Shown here: positions 48,369 to 61,767 of the stretch, one piece after another
How the letters are laid out: every line of letters begins with the position of its first letter
Position numbering within the stretch: the first letter of the stretch is position 1
From: Climacium dendroides
Taxonomy: Eukaryota > Streptophyta > Bryopsida > Hypnales > Climaciaceae
DNA length: 64,000 nt
Assembly (NCBI GenBank): GCA_950106755.1
Contig: OX467091.1
Span: forward strand, 10,371,538 to 10,435,537
Direction of reading: 5' to 3'
The notes under the pieces: model-generated
Database searches by the model: none
What the model was told of the DNA's origin: nothing
What the model saw: only the letters and a program-made list of their open reading frames with translations
Position numbers and translations under genes: made by a program

Positions 48369-51300
48369 ATGGACATAGCCACGAGTGAATTGATTAGACC
48401 AAAAGAGCTCATTTCAGAAGCTACTCAAACAATATTTCGGGATAGTGAGTCCCAGTATTTGAATTGTGATATCTCGAAAGTGCCCACTCAACATCCCTCA
48501 AATTTTCCTAGAGGCAAAGGATTACATTATCCTATTCTTTATGATCCAGGTACTATGCTCTTCAAGATATTATTTTGGAGTATTTATTCTCATTTTAGGA
48601 TAGTTCATAAATTTGTTTGGAAAGAGGTTTCCAAGGGATCAAATTACAATAAGTACAATTAACCCTCTTCAATGATGTTATCTCCACATGGACTTCTAAA
48701 TGCTATGTTATGTATATAAATAGTATTTGCAAATGTTTTCTAAGGTTATATGCATACAAATAGGATAAATTTTGAGCATTTATATATAATATATAATTAT
48801 AGAGTGTATCATTGGTGAGTGTTAGCATCAATGAAAGTGACATCATCAAAAAAAATTTGGATTGTTTGCATCCTAATTAACAAAAAAATGCAAAATGATA
48901 TGTCATATTTTTCTTTAAACTAAATTTGATCCACATTATTAGACTTTACAAAAATGGCATAAAAGTACTTTGTATTGCTCATAGTTAATTTGCAAACTTT
49001 ATTGCAAATGATTGAGTTTCAAGAATCTATAATTTTCTTAGTGAAGCTCTTATAAGATCATTAAGAGCAATGGAAGATTTTCCTATAAATCATCGCAAAG
49101 TTTTATTTTATGAAGTTGTCTAAAAGTTCTTGAAAATAATTTGACTTTATTGAAAATTTTATTTTTGCATTTTGATAAGGTTTAATAAGAACATTAAAAT
49201 CTATAAAAAAAATATAACATATTTTAACAAGTATTAGCAAATTTTAATAGAATAAAAAATAAATAAAGCAAAAATAAACCCTAACGAACTAGAATTTCAC
49301 CAAATTTAATGCAAATAGAAGTGGTGGTTTTGTACTAGTGTCAACACATCAATTCATGAATGATGCAATTACAGATATTCTTGTGGTTACCAATGTTTAT
49401 TTTCTCAATCATATTGTATGTTGATTGTGGATGAAATGGAAGGGAGGGATTGCAGCTTGGCCAGTTCATATAGCAGCTAGAAAAAAGGATGTGAAGCTAC
49501 CAATCTTGAAGGAAAAAAATGTAGTTGGGTCATATGCTTTGAAAGGAATAACATTGAGTGAAACGAAAAGAAGGCCAATAAAGAAGGCAATCCTTTTTCC
49601 ACACCGAAACATTGACTTGCCATTTCGACAACCTATACAAAAGGTGAGAAAAGCATGATCCATCAAGCTATATGGCATGGTGGATCTTATATATAAGTAT
49701 ATACACCATTAACATCTGATCCTTATAATTAATCAACACTTTGAAAATCCATAATTTTTTCATGTGGTGTCCAAAAAATATACATCAAGAGAATTTGAGT
49801 TTTTTCTTTACTTCCTTCAAGGACTAAAAAAAATAAGATAATTCAATGATAGGGATCATATTTAGATTTTTCTTATTTTTAATAATTTTAAATATAAAAA
49901 CTATAATTCTCTTTGATACATATTGGGCATGTATTTTTAAGGTAATTGTACTTAGTTTGTAGATTGTTCATGTGCATAATTACAAAGCAGAAGTTATCAT
50001 CAAGTGAAATAAAGTTAGCATCAAGTGAAATAGAATGTGATGAGAATAAAAAAACACTTGAATATTTGCAATTTAGTGTAACATTGAACAAAACTAAAGG
50101 AAATCCTAAATCCTAAACCCCTAAAAATTGCTAATTAAATTGTGCAGGTTGTGAAGGAACTAGCTTATGAACGATGTGAATCACTCACTTTGCAAGGTAA
50201 GGTAGTCTACTTTTAAAGTAATCTTTTAAAAGCTAATTGCATTTTAGAGAGCTAAACTTCTTGAATCAATTTTTAGTAAATTTTATAAGAAAGAAAAATA
50301 GAATTATTTGGCATCAAACCCAAGTCATTTTATATTTCTTGAACCTTCATGGAATTAGTTATAAATTTTTGAAGCTGAAACGTAGTGATCACTTTTAGTG
50401 ACCACCTCCTAAAATGTATACTATTGATATATTGAATAAAGAATAATATACCTCTAAGTTAGTGGTTGCTTTTATAGCAAGGGCGCATTTACTTACTCAT
50501 AAGCCGTATTCCTAAATTATAATTTCAAGTCTAGCACTCTCTAGTCTTTATAAGCTAGGAGCACAATATAATCAATTTTTATTTAGTTTAGATCATACCA
50601 TAAATAATAAATTTTTATTTTTTCATCTTCTACTACCTTAGCTATAATGACAATGCAATTTTTTTCTATAAATGGCAATAAGGTACATTAGATGTAGAAA
50701 TCATATTTAATTTTATCAATTGACGTTGTGGTATCTTTTTCGTTAGTTGTGAATTGTATTAATGAAGGCAATGAAGGCAACAATGTTATATTTGGCAATG
50801 TGATAGTAAAGCCTTAATGTAAGAGGGGTACTTTTCAAGTTAGGAGTAGATGATGTTTTGAGGAGATGTTTTGAGGATTCAGAACGGAATTTGTTTGCAA
50901 AAGCAATAAATTTTTTTGCTATCTTATTATTTGGTCATTTTTTTAGAAGAAATATCAATTTATCATGTTTCTTAGATATTTGTAGATGAAACCCTTCAAC
51001 ATTGAACCAATGTTATTTAAAGAGTTTAACCCCTAAATGCCCAAGGCCTGTTTTTAGCTTCTTGGAATTTGCTCTAAATTGAACAAAATGCCAACATTTT
51101 GATAAGTTGTATTAATTTTTTTGAATTGTAACCGTACAAATTCAAACTAGACATGTTAGAGATCTCATAGGAAAAGAAAACACAACATTATCATTTATGG
51201 AGTGAAAGATTATAATGTTTGCCCATGAAGGTATTTAAACCATGAAAATCTTTCAAACCTCTTTTCACATGTGAAATCTAAAAAGTTGGTCACCAAAAAA

Positions 51301-53025
51301 ATACGAAGTTATAGAGCCTAATATGTATAGCCCCAATCAATTTATGGCTTCTTAAAATCTACTCTATAAATTTTTTAAATGAATTTTGAATGTGATTTTA
51401 TCTCCAAGATTTAGTGTATTTGAGGCTCATTTCCAAGAGCTCTCAACACTACAAGAAGTCAAGATTGCAATGGGTACCCTTGCACAAAATCTTGAATAGA
51501 AAAATCACTATCATTTATTTTCAAGATCGGATTTTTGCAACTAAAAATAGACTTCAAGAAGAACTTTCTAAAAATTTAAAATACTAAAAATAGAAACTTG
51601 GGTAGGTTTTATTTAACTTCAAAGTTTTGCAAACACTAGATTTGGGTGCCTCGGGCATTTAGGGGTTAATAAAAAAAAGGCTATTTAATAATATACTATA
51701 ATTTCAAGGTCAATTATTAGTAGGCAGTAGTTTGCCTTGATTTTTCTAATAGTAGGTTTATAATCCATTAACTCTTTATTCTTCAAGCATTAAAACTAGA
51801 GCTTTATGCTTCTACTGTTCTACCTAAAACAATTTAATATCTTCCATGAACTTGATAGTTGTAGAGCTACACCTATCAACTTTATGGAAAATATTAAATT
51901 TCAAATTTGTGTTGCTAATACATTTTCTTTTAATTTAATAATATGAAACTATAAATATATCATATAGATTTAAAATTATTTTCAACCATTCAAATGCATC
52001 ATAATTAAGTCATGTAGTTCAATTGCTACTTTTCCAAGCATAATCGATAAAGTTGTTTTTTCAAAGAAATTTTTTACAATATTATTTTATCTTGGCATGT
52101 ATTATAATAGAAAGAGCATTTGATATTGAGGGTTTAAATTGACTTTTTCTATAATGAAATACGTCTTCCTATTTAAGAAGCCGTTTGTACAAATTTCCAT
52201 CTTTTTCAAGACCAACATCTTCCATACAATCCAAAGAATTAAACTATTTATTGAAAAAAATATTTGCTATAAATCATATTGTTGTATTTTGAATCACCAT
52301 CACTACTTAGAAGAAGATTTCTTCAAAACTAATGTCAAATAAAGGGGTCAATTCTAAAATTACATCCACACTTCAGGAGTAAATTCAAGTTTTACCAATA
52401 GTTTTAGTATATTGACTATTGAGATTCAAAATTTATGATGTGGTTTGTATTTATGTAGCTATTGAAGAACTAGAACCTCTTATAATATACAAATCAATCT
52501 TAGAAAAAATGCCACAATATGATGTCAAAGACAAAATTGCAAGTGCCTTGGCAATACAAAAGTTGTTATTTTTGGGTCCTGCTTATATTGATGATCCACA
52601 GCCTCCAATTCCACGCCGAAGGAAATCCAAGCATCAACGGACACAAATTAATGGTGATTTTCTCCAATGTATTTTTTAATGTATAAATTGTAATACACAA
52701 TCTATCTCAAAGATATATAGATCAAATGCTTGATTTATTTATTAATTCCAATCTCATATTCATATTTGTATATTTGTATATTCATATTATTCATTTAAAT
52801 ATTGAAAAAACTTATAATTTTTCAACTTTGGTTGCAGCCAAAGGTACACAAGGTCCATTAAAAAATGAGAATTGTGAACCACGTGAGATCATATTTGTAG
52901 ATGAAGGACAAAGGTGTGAAATTCATGGTGCTACTATTGATGTATCTGAAGTAAAGAATTGTGAAATTCATGGTGATAGTGGTATAATTCCAGAAGATGA
53001 AAAGAAAGTATTAGAAAAAGATTGA
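48369..53025 (+). CDS. Five-exon gene of unknown function in AT-rich DNA
   Basis: I do not recognise the product. The exons are 48369-48549, 49456-49643, 50148-50196, 52459-52653 and 52838-53025. All borders are GT-AG, and the phases (1, 0, 1, 1) carry through to one stop, giving 801 bases and 266 residues. The start ATG has an A at -3 and a G at +4. The protein is charged and has no obvious signal peptide or membrane span. Visible features are a basic region (PRRRKSKHQR, 191-200) that could be a nuclear localisation signal, a proline-rich DDPQPPIPR just before it, a duplicated CEIHG (231-235 and 246-250) in the last exon, and an acidic C-terminus. Intron 4 is 1.8 kb and carries a TIR-bounded insertion; intron 3 of the model (50,197-52,458) begins with a dispersed repeat. 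Exon borders were chosen by phase and consensus only, so small shifts are possible. Confidence 0.5.
51028..51670. mobile_element. TIR-bounded insertion in an intron
   Basis: TTAACCCCTAAATGCCCAAG at 51,028 and its near-reverse complement CGGGCATTTAGGGGTTAA ending near 51,670 bound about 640 bp within the intron between the third and fourth exons of the unknown gene. Related ends (TTTAACCCCATAAGG, GGCCTTGAGGGGTTAA) occur near 34,300-34,400. The target duplication is not clear; TAA and TTA flank the two ends. Confidence 0.55.
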
Positions 53026-56000
53026 ATGTCTAGTATAGAGACCTAAGGAATATTTTCCTTCTTAGCAAACTTTGGATTGGGAACAAAAATTTTAGTCCTT
53101 AATTACTATATTTGAAGAAAAATCAATATAAAAATAATTGGATGTATATAAAAAATTGACATGAAGGCCAATATAGCATAATATTAAAAAAATGTCTCTA
53201 AGCACAAATTTTCCACTTTTGAGTTTCATAATTCATTGCCAAATGTCATACACTTATAATTTTTTAAAATCTAAGGTATCATAAATGATTGATTTAAAAT
53301 AATTGCATCAATATTTGATTAGTGAATTTATATCATTTTTTTAATAAATTCAAATAAATATAATTGCCTTTAACCAATAAATAATACATGAATATCAATT
53401 TTGAGCATGGTCCATGTGATAAAATATTATAATTCTAGTGACATTTTTAGGCCTACAGAGAGAGGATCCATTTGTTCAATTTTGAATGCCTAAAAGGACT
53501 TTTTGAAGTTGCATGATTGTTTTGACAATTTTTGAAGGTGCCATCCACGGTTGTCATAATGTAGATGCTGAAAAACATCTCATATGCCCAATTTGGATAA
53601 TTTTTCCAAAAGTTATTGGCCTCCAAAGTTTGCAGCCAGTCAACCCTTATTCGCCCGATTCATCCGTGAACAGTAAGATTCTGTCCGATATGACAACCGT
53701 GGTGCCATCACAATTTTGTTGATGGATTTGATTTTTAAAACCATTCCACTTTTAACCATTTCCATTATACTTCTATATTGGTATTTTTAAGATAAAATGT
53801 CATTTCATTAGTATCTTCAAATATTATTGAATACAAAACTTGGTGAATACAAACTTGTTGCTTTGAAATGCTTTAGTTGGTTTGCCTTTTAAAAACTAAA
53901 TCATTTTGTTCCAAAATTTGTTTGGTACAATATAATATTCAATAAAGAACATCTTTTTATACCAAATAATATTTTAAATTTTAAATAATTATAATTTTTT
54001 TAATTTTTAGTTTTTTTATACCTTAATTTTTTAGATAGAAAATATTAATAAAATTAAAATATAAACAAATGTACATATAGATAAATTATTAAATATTAAA
54101 TTAAAAACTAATAAAATTTAGAAAAAATATAAATTTAATACAATACTAAAATACAATTTGAAATGTTCAAAAATAACTAGGACTCCATTGCTCTCTTTGC
54201 TACAAGTGACATCCCCTGAAGATAGAAAATTTCAAGGCCTTGTTTTCAACTTAGGCCAAGCCTTGACAATGAAAATTAGACTTTCACATAGATGTGGAAC
54301 TCAAAAAGAGTGGTCTTCAAATTAAGATGCTTTTAATTTGACAATGCATTAAATAAAAGTCATAGTGGTCATAGATACCGTAAAGCAACTTCCCTTGAAA
54401 ATAATCATTGATGAAGGTAAAATTTTGTTTTCCCAAGAAAATTTTGCATCATGTGGGGTAAGAGCATGAAACACTTGTACTATTTTGTGTCATATGTTAC
54501 ATGCCAAATATAAAATTGAACATAACTTCTAAAAATTTTGTTCATTACATTTGAAATTGTTATTGAAGGTGAACAATACATTAACTAAGTCAATCAATAT
54601 TTTCTTGTAATTTAAGAAAAAACTATTTAATTATAATGAGTCTCATATGATGATTTTCACTTTAAAATACATATAATACAATTTTCTACTAAGGTTGCAA
54701 GAATTTGCTAAAGTGATTCTAAAAAATTAAATTTTATTGCCCTCCACATAGATGCAATGGAGGTTTTATTGTGGACACATTTCTAGACATCCAAAAGTAC
54801 ACATTTACAAATTTTCTAGTGAAATCTCATTTCCACCAAGTTGTTAAAATGGCTTATTTTTTGGTTTTTTTTGTAACATTTTGATTACTTTTTAGCAATT
54901 TAAATAAATAAACTAAAAAATTATCATTTAATTTTTTTATGCATAATTTTTGGAGTAAATTTTTTTCAAATTTTCAAATTTTCAAAATGTCTTATTTGTA
55001 GTATTCTTCTAATTATCCATATTTTATTTTTAAATATTGTTTATTTAAAGTTATACTAGTAATACCCTCCAAATGCAATGTAATCACCAAGTGTTTCTTG
55101 CTTTCACCTTGTGCAATAGTTTCTTCACAATCCTAAGCGAAAGCATTCAAAAAGGTAATTATTGCAAAGTCATAATAAGATTATTTCAATTTCCATCTCA
55201 ATGTGGGCATTTAGTACAATTATTCTATTTTTATTAATTAAATCTATAATCCCTCAGAGGGCATTTGGAGGTTTGGTTTGGTTCCTATGATTTCAATTTT
55301 TGGCACACATTTTTGAAACTTCTTTCCAAAATAAGATAATATGTTGGCTTTCCAAGAATGTATTTTTATTGAAATCAATGCTTGGAAGCAAAAGTTATGC
55401 CAATGCTAAAAATAGTAGAAATTTGGAAACCAAAAAATTGCAAAATTTATTTTTTATAGATTATATATATATATGAAGGCAGATTCATTCCATTTGGATT
55501 AGTATTTCAAAAATTTACAAAGCATCTTATTTTGAAGGCAGGCAAAGCATCTTGTTCAAAAAATAATGTATTGAATCAATTTTTTAACTTAATTTTTATA
55601 ATTTTTTCTCTACAAGGTTTAGTTCTAGGCTCTCAACAAACCCTACACAATATTGATGGATACCCATTGAGATACTCACTCTAAATTAAAACCTCCATTC
55701 ATTCAAATGAATAGCTTGAATTTTAATTCTTTCAATCTCCCCTGATGACCAATTTCTTGAGAAAAAAACAATTTCAATACATTGTGATTCTTTTGGTAAT
55801 TGATATTGGTGACGAAGTCACAACCAAAATCAAAAACACACCAATCGAATGGAAATTAATCATGAATACTAATAATAGAATACAACCTATGAGATGGATT
55901 ACAGGTTAAATTAAATCTGTCTACACTATTAACCATTTAAACTCCCAAGGCACTTTTTTCACCAAAAATCACTCAAAATTGCCATTTATATTGCAAAGTA

Positions 56001-56038
56001 CAAAAAATTTAGAAGTTTTTTTTATTTTTTATTTTTTT
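53026..56038. other. AT-rich intergenic DNA
   Basis: No supported gene. A slightly GC-richer stretch at 53,520-53,725 has a 69-codon open frame, but I could not splice it to anything. The remainder is very AT-rich. Confidence 0.5.
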
Positions 56039-58890
56039 GCTTATTAAACCATAGAATCTTGTTCTACACTAGCATGAGAATGTGGGGAAGAAATTTCAAA
56101 AACGTTGACTCTATGGTTGTGAGGTTTTACCTCACCGGGGTCTTCTAGAAATTCGTTAGATCTAGACTTCAAAGCAGACTTCTCATCTATGAAAAATAGC
56201 ATGTGCCTTGGCCAAAGTACAAACCCAACTTTGATTATACCTATCTATCCACCAATCCTTGCTTTGATAATTTAATAAGGCCTTTGGTTTAACCTTGGTA
56301 TAAACTAGCCTTTAAATTGCCCACAAAACAAGATTGTCCGTAACTTTCTCATCACTATCCAAATAGAATGAATCAAGTATTTCCGTGTAGACAAAAATAC
56401 TTTCTATTTGAAAAACAATTGAAAATTTTATTTTGACTCACGTAATTTTTTTTGTATTGCTTGCAACACTCCATTTTGGATTTTGGGCAATATAGCTTTT
56501 GCTCTTAGATATTGATTGAATGAATAAATTGTTTTATTCCCTTGGATCATATATATTTATGGGTCAAGGATCTTAGTTTCGAAATGATGGATACTCTCGT
56601 GTGTGATAAGTTAGTGATTATTTAAAACCTAATTTAAAAATATAGTTCTTTTTATTAAATATAAATAAAATTGGGCTAAATTAACTCTTCAAAGTCAAAA
56701 TTGTATTTTTTATTATATATTTTTAATATCTAGTCATGATTGTACTTGTTTTCACATTGCAAGGAACCAATTGTGTGGCATCCCAATTCTATATCCATGT
56801 TGTAACTTCATTTCATTGTTTCGTTCAATTTCGCCTCATGACTCCATGGGCAAGTCATGTCTAAATGACTCTTCACACTTAGTGCACTCAATACTTGTCT
56901 AAATTAGTATATTTTATACATATCACCAAATGGCTAAACCAATTCCAACCTAAAGGTTGTCATTGGAATAAAATTTTAAACTAATAAATTTTCAAACTTA
57001 TCATTTTATTAGTTTTATAAATTAAAGGTTTCAAAATATGAACAATGTCACAATATGAACAATGCAAAGAGCAATATTGTTTTTGGTGATTATTTAAAAT
57101 GCCAACTTGCCAAAGGGAATTTCATACCATTCTTTATAATCGACTTTATTTTTACCATTCTAAATAAACTAATAAACTAATAAAGTCAAAATAAATTTTC
57201 TAAATAAACTAATACCACTCTTTAGTCTCTTTACAATTGACAACATTTCCAATGCAACTTCAAAGTATGGATAATATCAAATTGGATTATTTGTGTTTGA
57301 AACTATATATAATAGATTTTTATTATTATTCTTTAGATTTTGGTATTGCATATTTTATTATACTTCAACTAAGTTTTATATTTGAAAAACTAATATATTT
57401 TAATGATTTATTTTATATACATTTTGTCGTTTATCTTGCTATTAGATATAAAAGGATCCATTAAAAATTAATTAGAAATTTATAATTCATTTTAAAAATA
57501 TTTGAAAGAAAATTTTGATTAATTTTATTGAATATTTATATTTACCATTTTTAAATTAAAAATTAGATAATTTCTATAATAATATTACAATACAAAATGT
57601 TCAAACAAACTATTGCCAAATTAAAAATTGACATAAACTCTACAAATGTAGGTATACTTTTTATTATCCAATTATTAATTTATTTTATACTTACTATTAA
57701 TAATATGGTAATTTTTAAAAGCAAATTGAAGAATACTCTACGTAAAGGTCAAATTTGGTAGGGAGGTGCCAAAGTAAAATTTTCAAATTAGATTTTGACA
57801 ATTCCATTTCACCTTTACATGTAGATGCATGTGGCACTTTTACAAATGTAACTTAGTTTATATTGAATTGACTTTTATGTGGGGTAAGCTAATAAATAAA
57901 ATAATAAATAATAAATAAATAATTTTGTCTAAAGTCATTTTTACATAGAAACTTATGGTTTGGAATTAAATCTTTTTTTTAGATTTTTTCCTCAAAAATG
58001 GTTTCATTTTAGTAAAATAAATGAGAAATTGAATACATTTAGTAGAATTAAATTTAAAAAATATAATTTTTTTATTATATAAATGAATAAATCATATTTT
58101 CATATTTCACATTAAATATCAAAGACAATGTTGTTCATTTAGATTTATTTACAATATTTGCCATCCTTACTTGGATTGTTGTAAGAAACACAAAATGTTT
58201 TGTCTCAAAAAGGTTGTTTTTCATCATAGGATTGCCACTAATATAAATACTATGCATGAACAATGTAGTTTAAATCATGAAAATGAATTATATTTTTAAT
58301 TAAAAATAAATTAAAAATCAATAAAAGATGATTTTTTTATAAATGATTAAAAATGAATTAAAAAATAATACAATATTATGCACTATTATTGACTACTACA
58401 AGGATAAAGGACTAGAAATTTATAAAAATAGATACATAAATAGTATGATATTCAATAATTTTTAAAAAATTATAAAAAGTGCATTTAAAAATGGTCATTT
58501 TCTACTCTTCAATGTGCTTGAATTGTACCAAATACTTCTAAAAGGAATTTTATTTCTCATTTCAATTAAGGGCCTTTTTATAAATATTAAAGTGATTTTC
58601 AAAATGTCCAAAATGTTACTTAATGTCTTTAGCTACCATATATACCTTTGTTTTCAAATTCCTTATACATTGGTCCTACATCACAAAAATTATAGCAAAA
58701 AAACCACCTCTCTAAAGGCACTAAAAAAGAACAAATGTTTATTGGCTTATTGCAACTACCTATGTTATCATGTCCACAAAATACTTTGAATAAATGCAAT
58801 TTAAATAATATTAATTATATTTATAAAATGATTTATATATACTATAATTAGTCAAAGCCTTGTAGGATTCTTTTTGATCAATATCAAATT
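56039..58890. repeat. 2.85-kb tandem duplication, copy 1
   Basis: Copy 1 starts GCTTATTAAACCATAGAATC and runs without a gap to the start of copy 2, which begins GCTTATTAAACCATATAATC. The two are collinear and highly similar with scattered substitutions and small indels. Short open frames at 57,237 and 58,514 are partly preserved in copy 2, but indels interrupt them. Confidence 0.9.
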
Positions 58891-61767
58891 GCTTATTAAA
58901 CCATATAATCTTGTTCTATACTAGTATGAAAATGTGTGGAAGAAATTTCAAAAACGTTGACTCTATGGTTGTGAGGTTTTAGCTCACCGAGGTCTTTTAG
59001 AAATCCGTTAGACCTACTTCAAAGTAGACTTCTCATCTATGAAAAATAGCATGTGCCTTGGCCAAAGTATAAACCTAACTTGGATTGTGCCTATCTATCC
59101 ACCAATCCTTGCTTTGATAATTTAATAAGGCCTTTGGTTTAGCCTTGGCATAAACCAACCTTTAAATTGCCCACAAAACAAGATTGTCCGTAACTTTCTC
59201 ATCACTATCCAAATAGAATGAATCAAAGTATTTTCATGTAGACAAAAATACTTTCTATCTGAAAAAAAATTAAAAATTATATTTTGACTCACGTGATTTT
59301 TTTTGTATTGCTTGCAACACTCCATTTTGGATTTTGGGCAATATAGCTTTTGCTCTTAGATATTGATTGAATGAATAAATTGTTTTATTCCCTTGGATCA
59401 TATATATTTATGGGTCAAGGATCTTAGTTTCGAAATGATGGATACTCTCGTGTGTGATAAGTTAGTGATTATTTAAAACCTAATTTAAAAATATAGTTCT
59501 TTTTATTAAATATAAATAAAATTGGGCTAAATTAACTCTTCAAAGTCAAAATTGTATTTTTTATTATATATTTTTAATATCTAGTCATGATTGTACTTGT
59601 TTTCACATTGCAAGGAACCAATTGTGTGGCATCCCAATTCTATATCCATGTTGTAACTTCATTTCATTGTTTCGTTCAATTTCGCCTCATGACTCCATGG
59701 GCAAGTCATGTCTAAATGACTCTTCACACTTAGTGCACTCAATACTTGTCTAAATTAGTATATTTTATACATATCACCAAATGGCTAAACCAATTCCAAC
59801 CTAAAGGTTGTCATTGGAATAAAATTTTAAACTAATAAATTTTCAAACTTATCATTTTATTAGTTTTATAAACTAAAGATTTCAAAATATGAACAATGTC
59901 ATTAGCAATGCAAAGAGCAATATTGTTTTGGTGATTATTTAAAATGCCAACTTGCCAAAGGAAATTTCATATCATTCTTTACAATTGACTTTATTTTTAC
60001 CATTCTAAATAAACTAATAAACTAATAAAGTCAAAATAAATTTTCTAAATAAACTAATATCACTCTTTAGTCTCTTTACAATTGACAACATTTCCAATGC
60101 AACTTCAAAGTATGGATAATATTAAATTGGATTGTTTGTGTTTGAAACTACATATAATACATTTTTATTATTGTTCTTTAGATTTTGGTATTGCATATTT
60201 TATTTTACTTCAACCAAGTTTTATATTTCAAAAACTAATATAAATTTAATGATTTATTTTATATGCATTTTGTTGTTTGCCTTGCTATTAGATATAAAAG
60301 GATCCCTTAAAAATTAATTAGAAATTTATAATTCATTTTAAAAATATTTGAAAGAAAATTTTGATTAATTTTATTGAATATTTATATTTACCATTTTTAA
60401 ATTAAAAATTAGATAATTTCTATAATAATATCACAATACAAAATGTTCAAACAAACTATTGCCAATTTAAAAAATTGACATAAACTCTACGAATGAAGGT
60501 ATACTTTTTTATTATCCAATGATTAATTTATTTTATACTTACTATTAATAATATAGTAATTTTTAAAAGCCAATTGAAGAATACTCTACGTAAAGGTCAA
60601 ATTCAGTAGCGAGGTGCCAAAGTAGAATTTTCATGTTAGATTTTGACAATTCCACTTTAACTTTACATGTAGATGCATTTGGCACTTTTGCAAATGCAAT
60701 ATAATTTATATTGAATTTGACTTTTACGTAGGGTAAGCTAATAAATAAATGATTGAATTTTGCCTAAAGTGATTTTTTACATAAAAACTTATGGTTTGGA
60801 ATTAAATCCTTTTTCTAGACTTTTTCCTTTAAATGGTTTCATTTTAGTAAAATAAACAAGAAATTGAATACATTTAGTAGAATTAAATTTAAAAAATATA
60901 ATTTATTTTATTATATAAATGAATAAATCATAGTTTCATGTTTCACATTAAATTTCAAAGACAATGTTGTTCATTTAGATTTATTTACAATATTTGCCAT
61001 CCTTACTTGGATTGTTGTAAGAAACACAAAATGTTTTGTCTCAAAAAGGTTGTTTTTCATCATAGGATTGCCACTAATATAAATACTATGCATGAACAAT
61101 GTAGTTTAAGTCATGAAAATGAATTATATTTTTTTATTAAAAATGAATAAAAATATCAATAAAAATAAATTAAAAATCAATAAAAGATAATTTTTTAATA
61201 AATGATTAAAAATGAATTAAAAAACCAATACAATACTATGCACTCTTATTGATGTGTATGGACTACTACAAGGATAGAAGACTAGAAATTTATAAAAAAT
61301 AGATACATGAATAGTATGATATTCAATAATTTTAAATTTTTTATAAAAAGTGCATTTAAAAATGGTCATTTTCTACTCTTTAATGTACTTGAATTGTACT
61401 AAGTACTTCTGAAAGGAATTTTGTTTCTCATTTCAATTAAGGGCCTTTTTGTAAATAATAAAGTGATTTTCAAAATGTCCAAAATATTACTTAATGTATA
61501 CAACTACCATATATACCTTTGTTTTCAAATTCCTTATACATTGGTCCTACATCACAAAAATTGTAGCCAAAAAAACACCTCTCTAAAGGGAAGGGGACCC
61601 AAAAAGAACAAATGTTTATTGGCTTATTGCAACTACCCATGTTATCGTGTCCACAAAGTACTTTGAATAAATTCAATTTAAATAATATTAATTATATTTA
61701 TAAAATGATTTAAATGTAGTATAATTAGTCAAAGCTTTGTAGGATTCTTTTTTATCAATATCAAGTT
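58891..61767. repeat. 2.85-kb tandem duplication, copy 2
   Basis: Copy 2 ends at the sequence ATCAATATCAAGTT, matching the end of copy 1 (ATCAATATCAAATT). No terminal inverted repeats or LTR-type TG...CA ends are visible. An unequal-exchange or replication-slippage type direct duplication is the simplest reading. No gene is recognised inside. Confidence 0.9.

Noticed and set aside
49570..50196. Resemblance of LPFRQPIQKVVKELA in the unknown gene to the start of the histone H3 fold
   Set aside because: Only a few residues match, spacing diverges afterwards, and the remaining histone-fold helices are not recognisable.
53513..53722. 69-codon frame as a sixth exon of the unknown gene
   Set aside because: The fifth exon already ends in a stop, the acceptor here is poor, and no phase-consistent donor leads to it.
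58514..58789. Short frame partly preserved in both copies of the tandem duplication (second copy at 61,421-61,666)
   Set aside because: The copies differ by frame-altering indels, and the similarity is explained by the DNA duplication itself.
56039..61767. The two 2.85-kb copies as LTRs of a retrotransposon
   Set aside because: They abut directly with no internal region, lack TG...CA ends, and show no primer-binding site or polypurine tract.
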